A DNA stretch of 64,000 nucleotides from Streptococcus sp. LPB0220 (GTDB taxonomy: Bacteria > Bacillota > Bacilli > Lactobacillales > Streptococcaceae): assembly GCF_008727815.1 (NCBI RefSeq), contig NZ_CP044230.1:62001-126000 (forward strand), read 5' to 3'. The notes below the pieces were generated by a model. It had not been told where the DNA came from, ran no database searches, and saw only the letters and a list, made by a program, of their open reading frames with translations. Below are positions 53,119 through 61,825 of this stretch, one piece after another (the stretch's first letter is position 1; every line of letters starts with the position of its first letter). Both the position numbers and the translations under genes were made by a program.

Positions 53119-54132
53119 ATGGAAAGTTTTGAAATTGAAATACCAAAAATTGAGCATTTTGAAGTTGATGTCAGAAAAAAGGAATTATACAACTATGATT
53201 TCCAATCATATTCATTAACTCCACTGCAAAAAGAAGCCTCTTTAGTAGTTGCTAATAAGATTAGAAATAATTTATTTACTCATATTCCTGAAGCTAAATT
53301 ATTAAAAAAGCTTGTTGAAAAGAATGATAATGACAATGTAGAATACGTTGCAAAATTATCTGAAGTTGCAAAAGAAAAGTTAAAATCGGGAGAATGGAGT
53401 TATGGTATACGAAAAAAAACAGGCGAGACCTATGCAGTATTAAAAGATACTAAAACTGGAAAAATTAAAAGTAGTGTAACCTTAGAGAAAAAGGCTGTCA
53501 AAGAGTTAGGAAATCTTCCTGAGCTTTCTGCAATACAAGGGCAACTAGCCTCTATCTCAGAACAAATTGAAAGCTTAAATGAACTAGTTATCCGCGTAGA
53601 ACAAGGGCAATACAATGATAGATTTTCAGGATTTTTCAGTGCTCGCCAACTAATTGTAGAGGCCTTAGCAACCAGAAATGAGCAATTAAAAAAAGAATTA
53701 CTACTGTCAGCAATTAAAGAAAATAACAATACTATTGCAAAACTAATGATGTCAATTTACACTGATAGTATAGATTTTACCAATCTCAAAACAAAACAAA
53801 CAGACGCTAATAGAATAAACATTCTACTTCAACAATCAATTAGTTACCTATCATCTGCAATGCAGTTAAATGTTGTTGCTTATACGGTATTAGAGGAACA
53901 TGAGTCTGTTATAGCTGTGTTAAGCAATTACAAAGCTTTTACTGAGCAAACTTTACTTGAGCCTAAATATGATGGAAAAAGTTTAGCTTGGAAAATTGAT
54001 AATTTTACAAAAGGAAATAGCAACACTTTTATAAATTTGACACAGAGTATTTCAGAAAATATCAATACATTGGTTAACCATTCAGAAACATTATTAGTAG
54101 AGGAAGATACGAATGAAAGAAGAGAAAGTTAA
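53119..54132 (+). CDS. Unrecognised helical protein, first of a two-gene unit
   Basis: A 337-residue soluble protein with an acidic N terminus and a small beta-containing region (about 90-125: SGEWSYGIRKKTGETYAVL). A long helical region follows, marked by EQGQYNDRFSGFFSARQLIVEALATRN (about 160-186). There is no signal peptide, membrane helix, nuclease or ATPase motif. The 3' end overlaps a 61-residue gene. I recognise no family; similar proteins may exist in other streptococcal elements. Position among ICE accessory genes suggests defence, competition or host-interaction roles, unproven. Confidence 0.7.
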   Translation: MESFEIEIPKIEHFEVDVRKKELYNYDFQSYSLTPLQKEASLVVANKIRNNLFTHIPEAKLLKKLVEKNDNDNVEYVAKLSEVAKEKLKSGEWSYGIRKKTGETYAVLKDTKTGKIKSSVTLEKKAVKELGNLPELSAIQGQLASISEQIESLNELVIRVEQGQYNDRFSGFFSARQLIVEALATRNEQLKKELLLSAIKENNNTIAKLMMSIYTDSIDFTNLKTKQTDANRINILLQQSISYLSSAMQLNVVAYTVLEEHESVIAVLSNYKAFTEQTLLEPKYDGKSLAWKIDNFTKGNSNTFINLTQSISENINTLVNHSETLLVEEDTNERRES

Positions 54133-54298
54133 AACATGTAAATACCTTAGATGTAATAAAGAAGTATACTCTCCAAAAGCAAAATTCTGTGGAGAGCACG
54201 AAAGATTTTATAGAGAACACAGAAATAAAATTGGAGGTGCGTTGCTGACTTTTGGAGGTATCGCTCTTTCAGCTTTAGTAAAAAAACAAAAGAAATAA
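54113..54298 (+). CDS. Small zinc-ribbon-like membrane protein, second of the unit
   Basis: A 61-residue protein. The N-terminal half has a CKYLRCNKEVYSPKAKFCGEH arrangement (Cys at about 9, 14 and 26, with His29), suggestive of a zinc site. The C-terminal half has one hydrophobic segment (IGGALLTFGGIALSALV) and a basic tail. It overlaps the 337-residue gene by 20 bases and is followed by a terminator. Together they form a tight two-gene unit of unknown function. Confidence 0.65.
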   Translation: MKEEKVKTCKYLRCNKEVYSPKAKFCGEHERFYREHRNKIGGALLTFGGIALSALVKKQKK

Positions 54299-54328
54299 TC
54301 AGACTATGTCTATATATTTAACGTAATA

Positions 54329-54358
54329 TAAAAAAGGTGGACACCCATCCACTTTTTT
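54329..54358. terminator. Terminator after the two-gene unit
   Basis: AAAAAGGTGGA-loop-TCCACTTTTT forms a hairpin with A and T tracts on both sides, so it may work in both directions. Confidence 0.75.
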
Positions 54359-54422
54359 TATATAATAAACTCAACCAAAATAGTTTAGTTTTGTAATTTA
54401 TACTTAAAGGAGGTACCATTCT

Positions 54423-55283
54423 TTGGATGAATTGTATACAAGAATAAGTAAGTCTACAAAACATATGTTATACCAATACATGAAGGATCATGATATTTCA
54501 TTACTAAATTATAATTTCAACTACTTCTTTCAATATTGTATTCAAAAATATCAAATTCAAGTAATTAGTCACCACTTCTCAAATCACAAGATTGAAGGAT
54601 TAACTGTTATTGATAAATTAGGTATTAGTTTTTCTTATGAAAAGGATAATCCCATTGTGAAGCAAAATTTTACGCTGTGTCATGAGCTAGGACATTTTAT
54701 CCTAGAGCATGAAGGTAATTATTTTGCAGAATCTATTGATAATCAGGAGAACCTACTAGAGCGAGAAGCGAATATTTTCTCTGCTGTAGTATTAATGCCT
54801 GACATTGTTTTGTTGTCGAAGATTTATTATAGTTGCGACACCTTTCAACACATTCAAAATAGCCTAGATGTTTCAAAACAGGCATTGTTCTTTCGCCTTT
54901 TAGACCTTCTTAGGGAATATTATCCTGGAAAAGAAAATACCATTAAACAGGCGATCGATGCTTATATTGATGGACAAAATGCCACACTTCTCCTTTTGTT
55001 TCATAGCATAAAAGAACATATTATAAAGGAGTTTAACAACTACCAGACTTCTCTAATTAATAAGATAGAGCCAGCAGTGAGCAAAAGAGGTTTCGTTACT
55101 AGTCAAGAGTATCCAGAACTTCTAAATCTAGAGAATTGGAAAACAATAAAGGCTTGCCGTGACAATTTAAAAGTATGGCTCATTTATGACAAAGGAAAAT
55201 CTATAGCTTATGTTTGGGATAAAAATAAGCTAACAGATAAAGAGGCAAAACAAAAAGCTGAATTGAAATTACTATTAATGTGA
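54423..55283 (+). CDS. ImmA/IrrE-family metallopeptidase
   Basis: A 286-residue protein with a zinc peptidase domain of family M78. The HELGH motif is in LCHELGHFILEHEGN, and the third ligand region LLEREANIFSAVVLMP follows about 40 residues later. The start is a TTG after AAAGGAGGTACC; no earlier ATG is in frame. ImmA of ICEBs1 cleaves the repressor ImmR to induce transfer. It overlaps the S24-type repressor gene by four bases. The C-terminal ~120 residues are a helical extension. Confidence 0.85.
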   Translation: MDELYTRISKSTKHMLYQYMKDHDISLLNYNFNYFFQYCIQKYQIQVISHHFSNHKIEGLTVIDKLGISFSYEKDNPIVKQNFTLCHELGHFILEHEGNYFAESIDNQENLLEREANIFSAVVLMPDIVLLSKIYYSCDTFQHIQNSLDVSKQALFFRLLDLLREYYPGKENTIKQAIDAYIDGQNATLLLLFHSIKEHIIKEFNNYQTSLINKIEPAVSKRGFVTSQEYPELLNLENWKTIKACRDNLKVWLIYDKGKSIAYVWDKNKLTDKEAKQKAELKLLLM

Positions 55284-55978
55284 GGAAAACGATGTACCAA
55301 CCAGAAAAACTAAAGGCTCGCAGAAAAGAGCTAAAAATGACTCAAAAAGATATTGCAGATCAACTGGGTATTACCTACCAAGCCTATTCTGCATGGGAAC
55401 GCGGAATAAAACAACCATCTAGAGAAAAAATAAAGCTTTTGGAGCAGATTCTAAATGCTCCAAAAGGCTATTTTACAGAGCTTGAAATTGCCCGACTATA
55501 TAATATTTTATCAGATAAAGCTAAGGATCAAGCACTTAATTATGTTAGAAACTTGGTTCAAAAAGAACAATGTAAGAATGTTGTTTCGCTATCAGAAAAA
55601 CTATACGAATACCATGTTTACGAAAAAATGTCTGCCGGTATCGGTTCATCGGTGTATAACGATCAGAACTATGATACTGTTTATTTTCATGAAGAACTAG
55701 CCCATGATTTCGCCTCATGGATTTCTGGTGACTCAATGGAGCCCAAATATCAAAATGGCTCTGTGGCTCTCATTCGTGAGACAGGATTTGATTATGATGG
55801 AGCAGTTTATGCCGTAGTCTGCAATAGCCAGACTTATATTAAACGAGTTTATCGAGAGGAGCATGGCTTAAGACTGGTTTCTATCAATCCAAACTATAAA
55901 GATATTTTTCTTTCGTATGATGAAGATCCTAGAATTGTAGGGATTATTGTAGGGAATTTCTTACCTGTTGAACAGTGA
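55280..55978 (+). CDS. CI-like repressor with S24 (LexA-type) peptidase domain
   Basis: A 232-residue protein. The N-terminal XRE helix-turn-helix (LKARRKELKMTQKDIADQLGITYQAYSAWERGIKQP) is joined to a C-terminal S24 domain with nucleophile Ser in SGDSMEP and Lys in YIKRVY, the self-cleaving pair triggered by RecA. I suggest the likely start is ATG at 55292 (MYQPEKL), a few codons into the open frame. Together with the XRE protein and ImmA-like peptidase this resembles the cI/ImmR double control of ICESt1/ICESt3. Confidence 0.87.
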   Translation: MRKTMYQPEKLKARRKELKMTQKDIADQLGITYQAYSAWERGIKQPSREKIKLLEQILNAPKGYFTELEIARLYNILSDKAKDQALNYVRNLVQKEQCKNVVSLSEKLYEYHVYEKMSAGIGSSVYNDQNYDTVYFHEELAHDFASWISGDSMEPKYQNGSVALIRETGFDYDGAVYAVVCNSQTYIKRVYREEHGLRLVSINPNYKDIFLSYDEDPRIVGIIVGNFLPVEQ

Positions 55979-56335
55979 TATTGTTGATTATCTTGAAGGT
56001 GGAATAGAATCTTTTAAACATAAAGTTAAAATATATAAAAGTATTATTTAATTAAAATAGTTGAACCATAGTTTTTTGATTTAAAGAAATTCTTTCTACA
56101 ATAGTTGTTAATAAGAAGAATTATTTTTCTTTAAATTGTAGTAATAAAAAGGGATATTTGCTATCTATTTTTATTTTGTTCTAAATCCGGTTTTTGGATA
56201 GAATATCAAATGATGAAACAAAATATTTTTGAAAATACAAAAAAACAAACGCCAAAAATAACGTTTGTCTTCGTTCTGAAGGGATTGAAATTTTGTTTTC
56301 AATCCCTTTTTTGGATAAAGAAAATAATAATGGTG
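55979..56335. other. AT-rich gap between repressor and MerR gene
   Basis: No credible gene is seen. Near its right end GGGATTGAAA-loop-TTTTCAATCCC followed by TTTTTT (56279-56312) is a terminator serving both converging genes. A weaker AACGCCAAAAATAACGTT hairpin precedes it. Confidence 0.65.
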
Positions 56336-56698
56336 CTAATTAGGATTAATACCTAAATAAGTTTTAATTTTCTTTTCAAGAAAATCAATATGTTTGTTAA
56401 TTTCAGTTTGTTGCTTATGAAGTTCATCAAGTTGAAAAAATAGTAGTCTAAGTCGTTGAGGAATTGTGGAGTCTCCTTTATATCTTAGGTCAGCGTATTC
56501 TTGCATATTTTTAATAGACATTCCCGTCTTTTTTAATCTAATAATGAATTGAGTCCACGCTATATCAGAGTCATCATAGTATCTACGATTATTTTCTTCT
56601 CTGTGTGAGTAAATCAATTTTTCTTGCTCATAGTATCGAAGTGTGGAAATAGAAAGTCCAGTTTTTTTAGCAAATTCTCCAATAGAATAGTGAGCCAT
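56336..56698 (-). CDS. MerR-family transcriptional regulator
   Basis: A 120-residue regulator with an N-terminal MerR winged helix (IGEFAKKTGLSISTLRYYEQEKLIYSHREENNRRYYDDSDI) and a dimerisation coiled coil at the C terminus. It has no metal-binding cysteines, so it is of the organic-ligand or aldehyde-sensing type. The divergent SDR gene has a 19-base-spacer promoter with a perfect palindrome, the typical target. Confidence 0.9.
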   Translation of the reverse strand: MAHYSIGEFAKKTGLSISTLRYYEQEKLIYSHREENNRRYYDDSDIAWTQFIIRLKKTGMSIKNMQEYADLRYKGDSTIPQRLRLLFFQLDELHKQQTEINKHIDFLEKKIKTYLGINPN

Positions 56699-56768
56699 AA
56701 TATTTTTCCCCCCTTTTTTTATTATTTTAGCATAATTTTTAAAAAATCAAGAAATTTTCAGTTTTCTC

Positions 56769-56799
56769 TTGACATAAAGTGCACTTTACTATGTAAAAT
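56769..56799 (+). promoter_or_regulatory. MerR-type promoter and operator of the SDR gene
   Basis: TTGACA (56769-56774) and TAAAAT (56794-56799) are 19 bases apart, too long for normal recognition and typical of MerR-activated promoters. The spacer holds a perfect 14-bp palindrome TAAAGTGCACTTTA (56775-56788). Confidence 0.85.
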
Positions 56800-56980
56800 A
56801 CATAGCATCAAAGGAATTTGATATAAAGCTAGGAGAGGAGGTAATACCATATAGACGAAAAATTGGTTTGAAGGAATAGAGAGCTCCAAAGGGGCTTAGT
56901 GATAAGGCTGTCAAGAACCTTGATGGGAGCAGCGACTCTTATAAAAAATGCAAATAGCAATCTGTAAAGGAGAAAATAGT

Positions 56981-57736
56981 ATGGAACAAACGAAGAATTA
57001 TACTTGTATTACTGGAGCCAGTGCTGGTATAGGAGCGGAGACAGCAAGACAATTTGCAAAATTAGGAACGAATCTTATTTTAATTGCTCGGCGTCAAGAA
57101 CGACTAGAAAAATTGAAGCAAGATATTTTGAACCATTATCCGGATTTAGATGTTGTTATTAAAGTTGTTGATTTATCGAAGTCCAGTAATGTTTTTGCTC
57201 TTTATGAAAGCTTGAAAAAATATCACATTACTACGCTAATAAATAATGCTGGTTTTGGAAATTATGATAAGGTTGAATCTCAAGATTTAGAAAAGATAAT
57301 AACATTAATCCATCTAAACATTGAAGCTTTAACAATTCTATCAACTCTATATGTGAGAGATTATAAAGATTGTAAAGGCGCTCAATTGATTAACTTATCA
57401 TCTAGAGGCGGATACATGTTGGTTCCAAATGCAGTTACATACTGTGCAAGTAAATTTTATGTCAGTGCTTTTACAGAAGGCTTGGCATTGGAACTAGAGG
57501 CAAATCAACATCAATTAAAAGCTAAGGTTTTAGCTCCAGCTGCCACAAAAACGGAATTCGGTCAAGTTGCTACAGATTCTAAAGAATATGATTATGATGA
57601 GCATTTTGCTAAATATCACACAAGTGAAGAGATGGCACAATTTTTGATGGAATTATATCAAAGTGACAAAGTTGTTGGTTTAGTTGATGTTACAAATTTT
57701 GAATTTCATCTTAGCGGACCACTACTTAATTATTAA
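56981..57736 (+). CDS. Short-chain dehydrogenase/reductase
   Basis: A 251-residue SDR. I chose the ATG at 56981, which follows AAAGGAG, over one 33 bases upstream. The cofactor motif TGASAGIGAETA is near residue 10, NNAGFGNYD near 85, and the catalytic Ser and YxxxK lie in LINLSSRGGYMLVPNAVTYCASKFY. It probably reduces an aldehyde or ketone with NADPH. The 180-base leader after the MerR promoter contains no supported gene. Confidence 0.87.
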   Translation: MEQTKNYTCITGASAGIGAETARQFAKLGTNLILIARRQERLEKLKQDILNHYPDLDVVIKVVDLSKSSNVFALYESLKKYHITTLINNAGFGNYDKVESQDLEKIITLIHLNIEALTILSTLYVRDYKDCKGAQLINLSSRGGYMLVPNAVTYCASKFYVSAFTEGLALELEANQHQLKAKVLAPAATKTEFGQVATDSKEYDYDEHFAKYHTSEEMAQFLMELYQSDKVVGLVDVTNFEFHLSGPLLNY

Positions 57737-57799
57737 TTATTTTAATAAATAGATATAATATGTATTGAATAATAATAGTTGTAGCCATTTTATGACAAG

Positions 57800-57837
57800 A
57801 AAAAAGCTTCTGAAATGTTAGATTTCAGAAGCTTTTT
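57800..57837. terminator. Terminator after the SDR gene
   Basis: AAAAAAGCTTCTGAAAT pairs with ATTTCAGAAGCTTTTT around a 5-base loop. The flanking A and T tracts let it serve both strands. Confidence 0.9.
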
Positions 57838-57928
57838 GTCTATCTATTATGATTTAAACCTTGGTAAGTTATAATTTTCTGTGATATTTAGGATATTTAA
57901 AAATATAGAAGTATTTTTGTAGACTAAT

Positions 57929-58540
57929 TTACAATTTTTCCAGTATTTTACCAAGTAGTTCTTCTAACTTTCTTAAATCTCCATAGACTGTTCCGTCCAT
58001 ATAAAGATTGTAAACCTCGTCATCTTGCTCCACACGTATTTGTGCAGAATATCCTTTTGACAGTGCTAAGGAACGAATAACTTCTCGTTGAGTTCGTCCA
58101 TTACCTTCTCGGAAGGGATGGAAATAATTAAGATTATCAAGAATTTTTGCTAATTGTTTAATAATCCCATCTTTTGAATTAGCAGTTTGATAATAGGTAT
58201 GAATAAGGCGGTTTATATATACTTGGGCAGTACTGAAAGATTGTATTGACATAAAAGGATTCCCATTTTTTGAGATATTCACCTTGCGAAATTGCCCCGC
58301 CCAAGCATAGACATCTTGAAATAAATATTTATGAATGGCTAAAATATCACTAATGGAATATACTTCAATGGTTTTCAAGCGCAAGTCTGCAAGCCTTTTA
58401 GTAACGAATAAATGCTCATTCCGATAGGCTTCTTCAATATTTGTAATATTTTGTTTGTTGATTAAGACTGTAGAATTTGGATAGGTATATTGGTGATTGG
58501 GGTCAATGTACTCATAGCCTTCGTATTGATTTTTAACCAA
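57929..58540 (-). CDS. Fic-family protein (probable AMP transferase toxin)
   Basis: A 203-residue Fic protein. The active-site motif HPFREGNGRTQRE contains catalytic His and the anion-binding Glu-Gly-Asn-Gly-Arg in full agreement with HxFx(D/E)GNGRxxR. Fic proteins of this type attach AMP to targets such as DNA gyrase and are held inactive by a partner. It overlaps the upstream antitoxin-like gene by eight bases, so the two form a toxin-antitoxin pair that may stabilise the ICE. Confidence 0.9.
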   Translation of the reverse strand: MVKNQYEGYEYIDPNHQYTYPNSTVLINKQNITNIEEAYRNEHLFVTKRLADLRLKTIEVYSISDILAIHKYLFQDVYAWAGQFRKVNISKNGNPFMSIQSFSTAQVYINRLIHTYYQTANSKDGIIKQLAKILDNLNYFHPFREGNGRTQREVIRSLALSKGYSAQIRVEQDDEVYNLYMDGTVYGDLRKLEELLGKILEKL

Positions 58541-58721
58541 TATTCAATTCCTTTCGTTTGTTGATAACATAAGTTTTTAAATCAATCACATCTTGAACAG
58601 TAGGTTCATAATTTTCAATCATTGATGACCCAATAGCATACCAGACAGTATCAAAATCTGAAAAGTTATCAAAGGGAATTCCTAAAATTGTTAATTCTTC
58701 TTTATTCACATCAAGAGTCAT
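58533..58721 (-). CDS. Fic antitoxin, VbhA-like
   Basis: A 62-residue acidic protein encoded directly upstream of fic. It contains GSSMIENYE, in which Ser-Ser-Met-Ile-Glu-Asn fits the class I inhibitory motif (S/T)xxxE(G/N): the Glu would insert into the Fic active site and block productive ATP binding. Small size and overlap support the role. Similar short proteins are often left unannotated. Confidence 0.8.
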   Translation of the reverse strand: MTLDVNKEELTILGIPFDNFSDFDTVWYAIGSSMIENYEPTVQDVIDLKTYVINKRKELNIG

Positions 58722-58984
58722 GGCACACCTCCTTATATAGAGTTATCCTTATTATACCATAAAATCGGTATTTTCACCTAAAGGATAGAGAGCAAAAGAT
58801 ATATGTAAGCGTATAGATTAATACTTACAGAACTAAAAATATTCCCCTGTTTTTAACCCAACTGAAAACCCATACTTTCCAAACCAAATGTTACTATTTA
58901 TAAGTAAAAGAACAAATAACAAAAAGAGGAGCTTCACACTAAAGTTCCTCTTCTTTTAAATATCCGAATCATTATTTTTATTTC

Positions 58985-59121
58985 AAAAAAGGTAGTGAAA
59001 AAGGTAGTGATTCGATTGATTTATATTGCAATGTAGTGAAATTTGAAATTTCAAAAATTGCTTAAAATCAAGGTTTTTAACGTCTATTGACGTGTAGTGA
59101 ACCCCTATTTCACTTCTGTAA
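58985..59121. other. att-like site C, right end of the island at rpmG
   Basis: Arm-type motifs GGTAGTGAA (58991) and GGTAGTGAT (59003) and two further GTAGTGA copies (59033, 59094) precede the core CTATTTCACTTCTGTAA (59105-59121), which is the 3' end of rpmG. The core matches site B at 15 of 17 bases, and the sequence GATTCGATTGATTTATATTG matches site A. Both differences are silent or in the stop codon, so RpmG keeps its Thr-Glu-Val-Lys ending. Confidence 0.8.
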
Positions 59122-59254
59122 ACACAACGTGTTTGCGAAGTTTTGGTGAGTATTTCTTCAATTGAAGACGGTCTGGAGTGTTACGTTTGTTTTTAGAAGT
59201 AAGGTACAAGCGTTCACCAGATTCTTTGTGTTCAAGTGTAATATTTACGCGCAT
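59105..59254 (-). CDS. rpmG: Ribosomal protein L33
   Basis: A 49-residue protein of the large ribosomal subunit, beginning [20 protein letters not shown] and ending VVFTEVK. It lacks the paired zinc-binding cysteines and so is the zinc-independent form. Its last codons (GTG AAA TAG) lie in the attachment core of the island and appear to have been replaced by element DNA without changing the protein. The normal terminator has been displaced to site B. Confidence 0.95.
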
Positions 59255-59269
59255 GGTATCTCCCTTCTA

Positions 59270-59452
59270 TTATTCAGCTGATGCAGCTTTAGCGATCTTA
59301 CGTCCTTTGTAGTATCCTTTAAGTGATACACGGTGTGAACGTGAGTAATCTCCAGTTGCTTCGTCAAAGTTTACAGATGGAGCTGTTACTTTGTAGTGCG
59401 TACGACGTTTGTTTTTCTTCGCTTTTGATGTGCGACGTGCAGGTACTGCCAT
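59270..59452 (-). CDS. rpmF: Ribosomal protein L32
   Basis: A 60-residue basic protein of the large ribosomal subunit ([21 protein letters not shown]). No zinc-binding cysteines are present, which is the usual streptococcal form. It is co-transcribed with rpmG, 15 bases downstream. An AAAGGAG site precedes the ATG. Confidence 0.96.
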   Translation of the reverse strand: MAVPARRTSKAKKNKRRTHYKVTAPSVNFDEATGDYSRSHRVSLKGYYKGRKIAKAASAE

Positions 59453-59630
59453 TTCGTTTTTCTCCTTTTAAGATATAAATTCAATTAGGTTTGATTTTCA
59501 TCAACTTTAACAGTATAACAAAACTTTTTTGTAAAGTAAAGTTACTTGACAAAAAAAATGAAATTTTTGGAAAAACTTGCTTCTCCATAGTTAATCTCAA
59601 AGTTTGGATCTGCCTTTGGGCCTTCTTTTA

Positions 59631-59639
59631 TGCTATAAT
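59631..59639 (+). promoter_or_regulatory. Extended -10 promoter of ilvD
   Basis: TGCTATAAT is an extended -10 box 27 bases before the ilvD start codon. No convincing -35 is present. The gap 59453-59666 also carries the divergent rpmF promoter, not assigned. Confidence 0.65.
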
Positions 59640-59666
59640 GGTAAAAAATGAAACGAGAGGAATGAC

Positions 59667-61370
59667 ATGACAGAATTAGACAAACGCCATCGTAGTAGTG
59701 TCTACGATAGCATGGTAAAATCTCCCAACCGTGCCATGCTTCGCGCGACGGGAATGACCGATGAAAGCTTTGAAAAACCAATCGTAGGGGTGATTTCTAC
59801 TTGGGCTGAAAACACGCCTTGTAACATGCACCTTCATGATTTTGGAAAATTGGCCAAAGAAGGTGTAAAAGATGCGGGAGCTTGGCCGGTCCAATTTGGA
59901 ACCATTACGGTTGCGGACGGGATCGCTATGGGGACTCCTGGTATGCGCTTCTCCTTGACGTCTCGTGATATCATTGCGGACTCTATCGAAGCGGCTATGG
60001 GCGGTCACAACGTGGATGCCTTTGTAGCCATCGGGGGTTGTGACAAGAACATGCCTGGTTCGATGATTGCCATTGCCAATATGGATATCCCTGCGATCTT
60101 CGCTTATGGTGGTACCATTGCTCCTGGTAATCTGAACGGCAAGGATATCGACTTGGTTTCTGTTTTCGAAGGGATCGGGAAATGGAACCACGGTGATATG
60201 ACTGCTGAAGAAGTGAAGCAACTGGAATGTAATGCCTGCCCTGGCCCTGGTGGCTGTGGTGGTATGTATACGGCCAACACCATGGCGACAGCGATCGAGG
60301 TCCTTGGGATGAGTCTTCCTGGCTCCTCTTCTCACCCTGCTGAATCAGCAGATAAGAAGGCCGATATCGAAGAAGCAGGTCGTGCTGTTGTCAAGATGCT
60401 TGAAATGGGACTGAAGCCATCTGACATCTTGACCCGTGAAGCCTTTGAAGATGCCATCACTGTCACAATGGCGCTCGGTGGTTCCACCAATGCGACTCTG
60501 CACTTGCTTGCGATCGCTCACGCAGCTAACGTTGACTTGACGCTGGAAGACTTCAATGATTTCCAAGAGCGTGTGCCTCACTTGGCAGACTTGAAACCTT
60601 CTGGTCAATACGTCTTCCAAGACCTTTATAATGTCGGTGGTGTGCCAGCTGTCATGAAATACCTTCTTAAGAATGGTTTCCTTCATGGGGATCGCATCAC
60701 CTGTACTGGTAAAACAGTAGCTGAGAACTTGGAAGCCTTCGCTGATTTGACACCGGGTCAAAAAGTCATCATGCCACTTGAAAATCCGAAACGTGCGGAT
60801 GGTCCATTGATCATCTTGAAAGGGAACTTGGCTCCAGAAGGGGCGGTTGCTAAAGTATCAGGTGTGAAAGTTCGTAACATCACGGGTCCTGCTAAGGTCT
60901 TTGACTCCGAAGAAGCTGCCATTGAAGCGGTTCTTTCGGATGAAATCGTGGATGGCGACGTTGTTGTTGTCCGCTTCGTAGGTCCTAAGGGTGGTCCTGG
61001 TATGCCAGAAATGCTATCCTTGTCATCCATGATCGTTGGGAAAGGTCAAGGGGACAAGGTGGCCCTCTTGACAGACGGACGCTTCTCTGGTGGTACTTAT
61101 GGTCTCGTTGTTGGACATATCGCGCCTGAAGCTCAGGTCGGTGGCCCAATCGCCTACCTCCACACAGGGGATCTGGTAACAGTTGACCAAGATACCAAAG
61201 AAATCACCATGCACGTCTCAGACGAAGAGTTGGCGAAACGGAAAGCTGAAACAACCTTGCCACCACTGTATAGCCGTGGGGTTCTGGGTAAATACGCCCA
61301 CATCGTTTCTTCAGCATCACGTGGTGCTGTAACCGACTTCTGGAATATGGAACAGTCTGGTAAACAGTAA
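59667..61370 (+). CDS. ilvD: Dihydroxy-acid dehydratase
   Basis: A 567-residue enzyme of branched-chain amino acid and pantothenate synthesis. It dehydrates 2,3-dihydroxy-isovalerate and its homologue to the 2-oxo acids using an iron-sulfur cluster. Cluster cysteines are visible in [13 protein letters not shown] and [17 protein letters not shown]; a third lies in the GDRITCTGK segment. Length matches the family. It is monocistronic here. Confidence 0.96.
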   Translation: MTELDKRHRSSVYDSMVKSPNRAMLRATGMTDESFEKPIVGVISTWAENTPCNMHLHDFGKLAKEGVKDAGAWPVQFGTITVADGIAMGTPGMRFSLTSRDIIADSIEAAMGGHNVDAFVAIGGCDKNMPGSMIAIANMDIPAIFAYGGTIAPGNLNGKDIDLVSVFEGIGKWNHGDMTAEEVKQLECNACPGPGGCGGMYTANTMATAIEVLGMSLPGSSSHPAESADKKADIEEAGRAVVKMLEMGLKPSDILTREAFEDAITVTMALGGSTNATLHLLAIAHAANVDLTLEDFNDFQERVPHLADLKPSGQYVFQDLYNVGGVPAVMKYLLKNGFLHGDRITCTGKTVAENLEAFADLTPGQKVIMPLENPKRADGPLIILKGNLAPEGAVAKVSGVKVRNITGPAKVFDSEEAAIEAVLSDEIVDGDVVVVRFVGPKGGPGMPEMLSLSSMIVGKGQGDKVALLTDGRFSGGTYGLVVGHIAPEAQVGGPIAYLHTGDLVTVDQDTKEITMHVSDEELAKRKAETTLPPLYSRGVLGKYAHIVSSASRGAVTDFWNMEQSGKQ

Positions 61371-61400
61371 TTGGATGGACGACTTTGTCCAAAGAGAGAA

Positions 61401-61545
61401 TGGGACAGAAATCGGTAATTCGTTAGAATTCGATTTCGTCGTCCCACCTCCGCACAGTTGAGTAGGGCTGTAAAAGCTGATGAAATCAGTGTAGTAGAGT
61501 CCACTCAACCACTGCGTCTTGCTCGACAATCCAAAAATAATTGAG
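61401..61545. repeat. Intergenic repeat with nested hairpins
   Basis: TGGGAC-GAAATCG pairs with CGATTTC...GTCCCA (61401-61446). CAGTTGAGT then pairs with ACTCAACCACTG (61455-61514). This arrangement is typical of streptococcal intergenic repeats that occur in many copies; I recognise the type but not a named family. Confidence 0.6.
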
Positions 61546-61576
61546 AGGCTAGGACTTTTGTCCCAGCCTCTTTTTT
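61545..61576 (+). terminator. Terminator downstream of the intergenic repeat
   Basis: GAGGCTAGGAC pairs with TCCCAGCCTC across a 5-base loop, followed by six T. It ends ilvD transcription. Confidence 0.85.
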
Positions 61577-61663
61577 GGCTCAAAGTCGCTATTTTCAACC
61601 CTGTCGCTAAAACGTATGAATATTACTTTTTGGGGGATTTGGGTGTATCATCTGTTATTTTTC

Positions 61664-61692
61664 TTGTAAATCCATCTATAATTTGCTATAAT
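61664..61692 (+). promoter_or_regulatory. Promoter of the uracil permease operon
   Basis: TTGTAA and TATAAT are spaced 17 bases apart, about 30 bases upstream of the PyrR-binding motif. Confidence 0.7.
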
Positions 61693-61719
61693 TGTGACTA
61701 ATCGAATCAATCCTTTAAT

Positions 61720-61825
61720 ACTGTCCAGAGAGGCAGGCAAGGAGCCATGGAAATGAAAGGCCTGGGAAGACCAGCCTATATTTTGTGTATCTCCTTGTTG
61801 TGGGGGATTTTTTTGTATATTGAAA
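61720..61825 (+). promoter_or_regulatory. PyrR-type attenuator
   Basis: CCAGAGAGG (61725-61733) matches the conserved loop of PyrR-binding leaders, in the context GTCCAGAGAGGCAGGC. The motif is followed by a CCTGGG-type complement and then a terminator hairpin (ATCTCC-loop-GGGGAT, with T7). UMP-bound PyrR would favour termination and lower uracil uptake. Confidence 0.78.
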
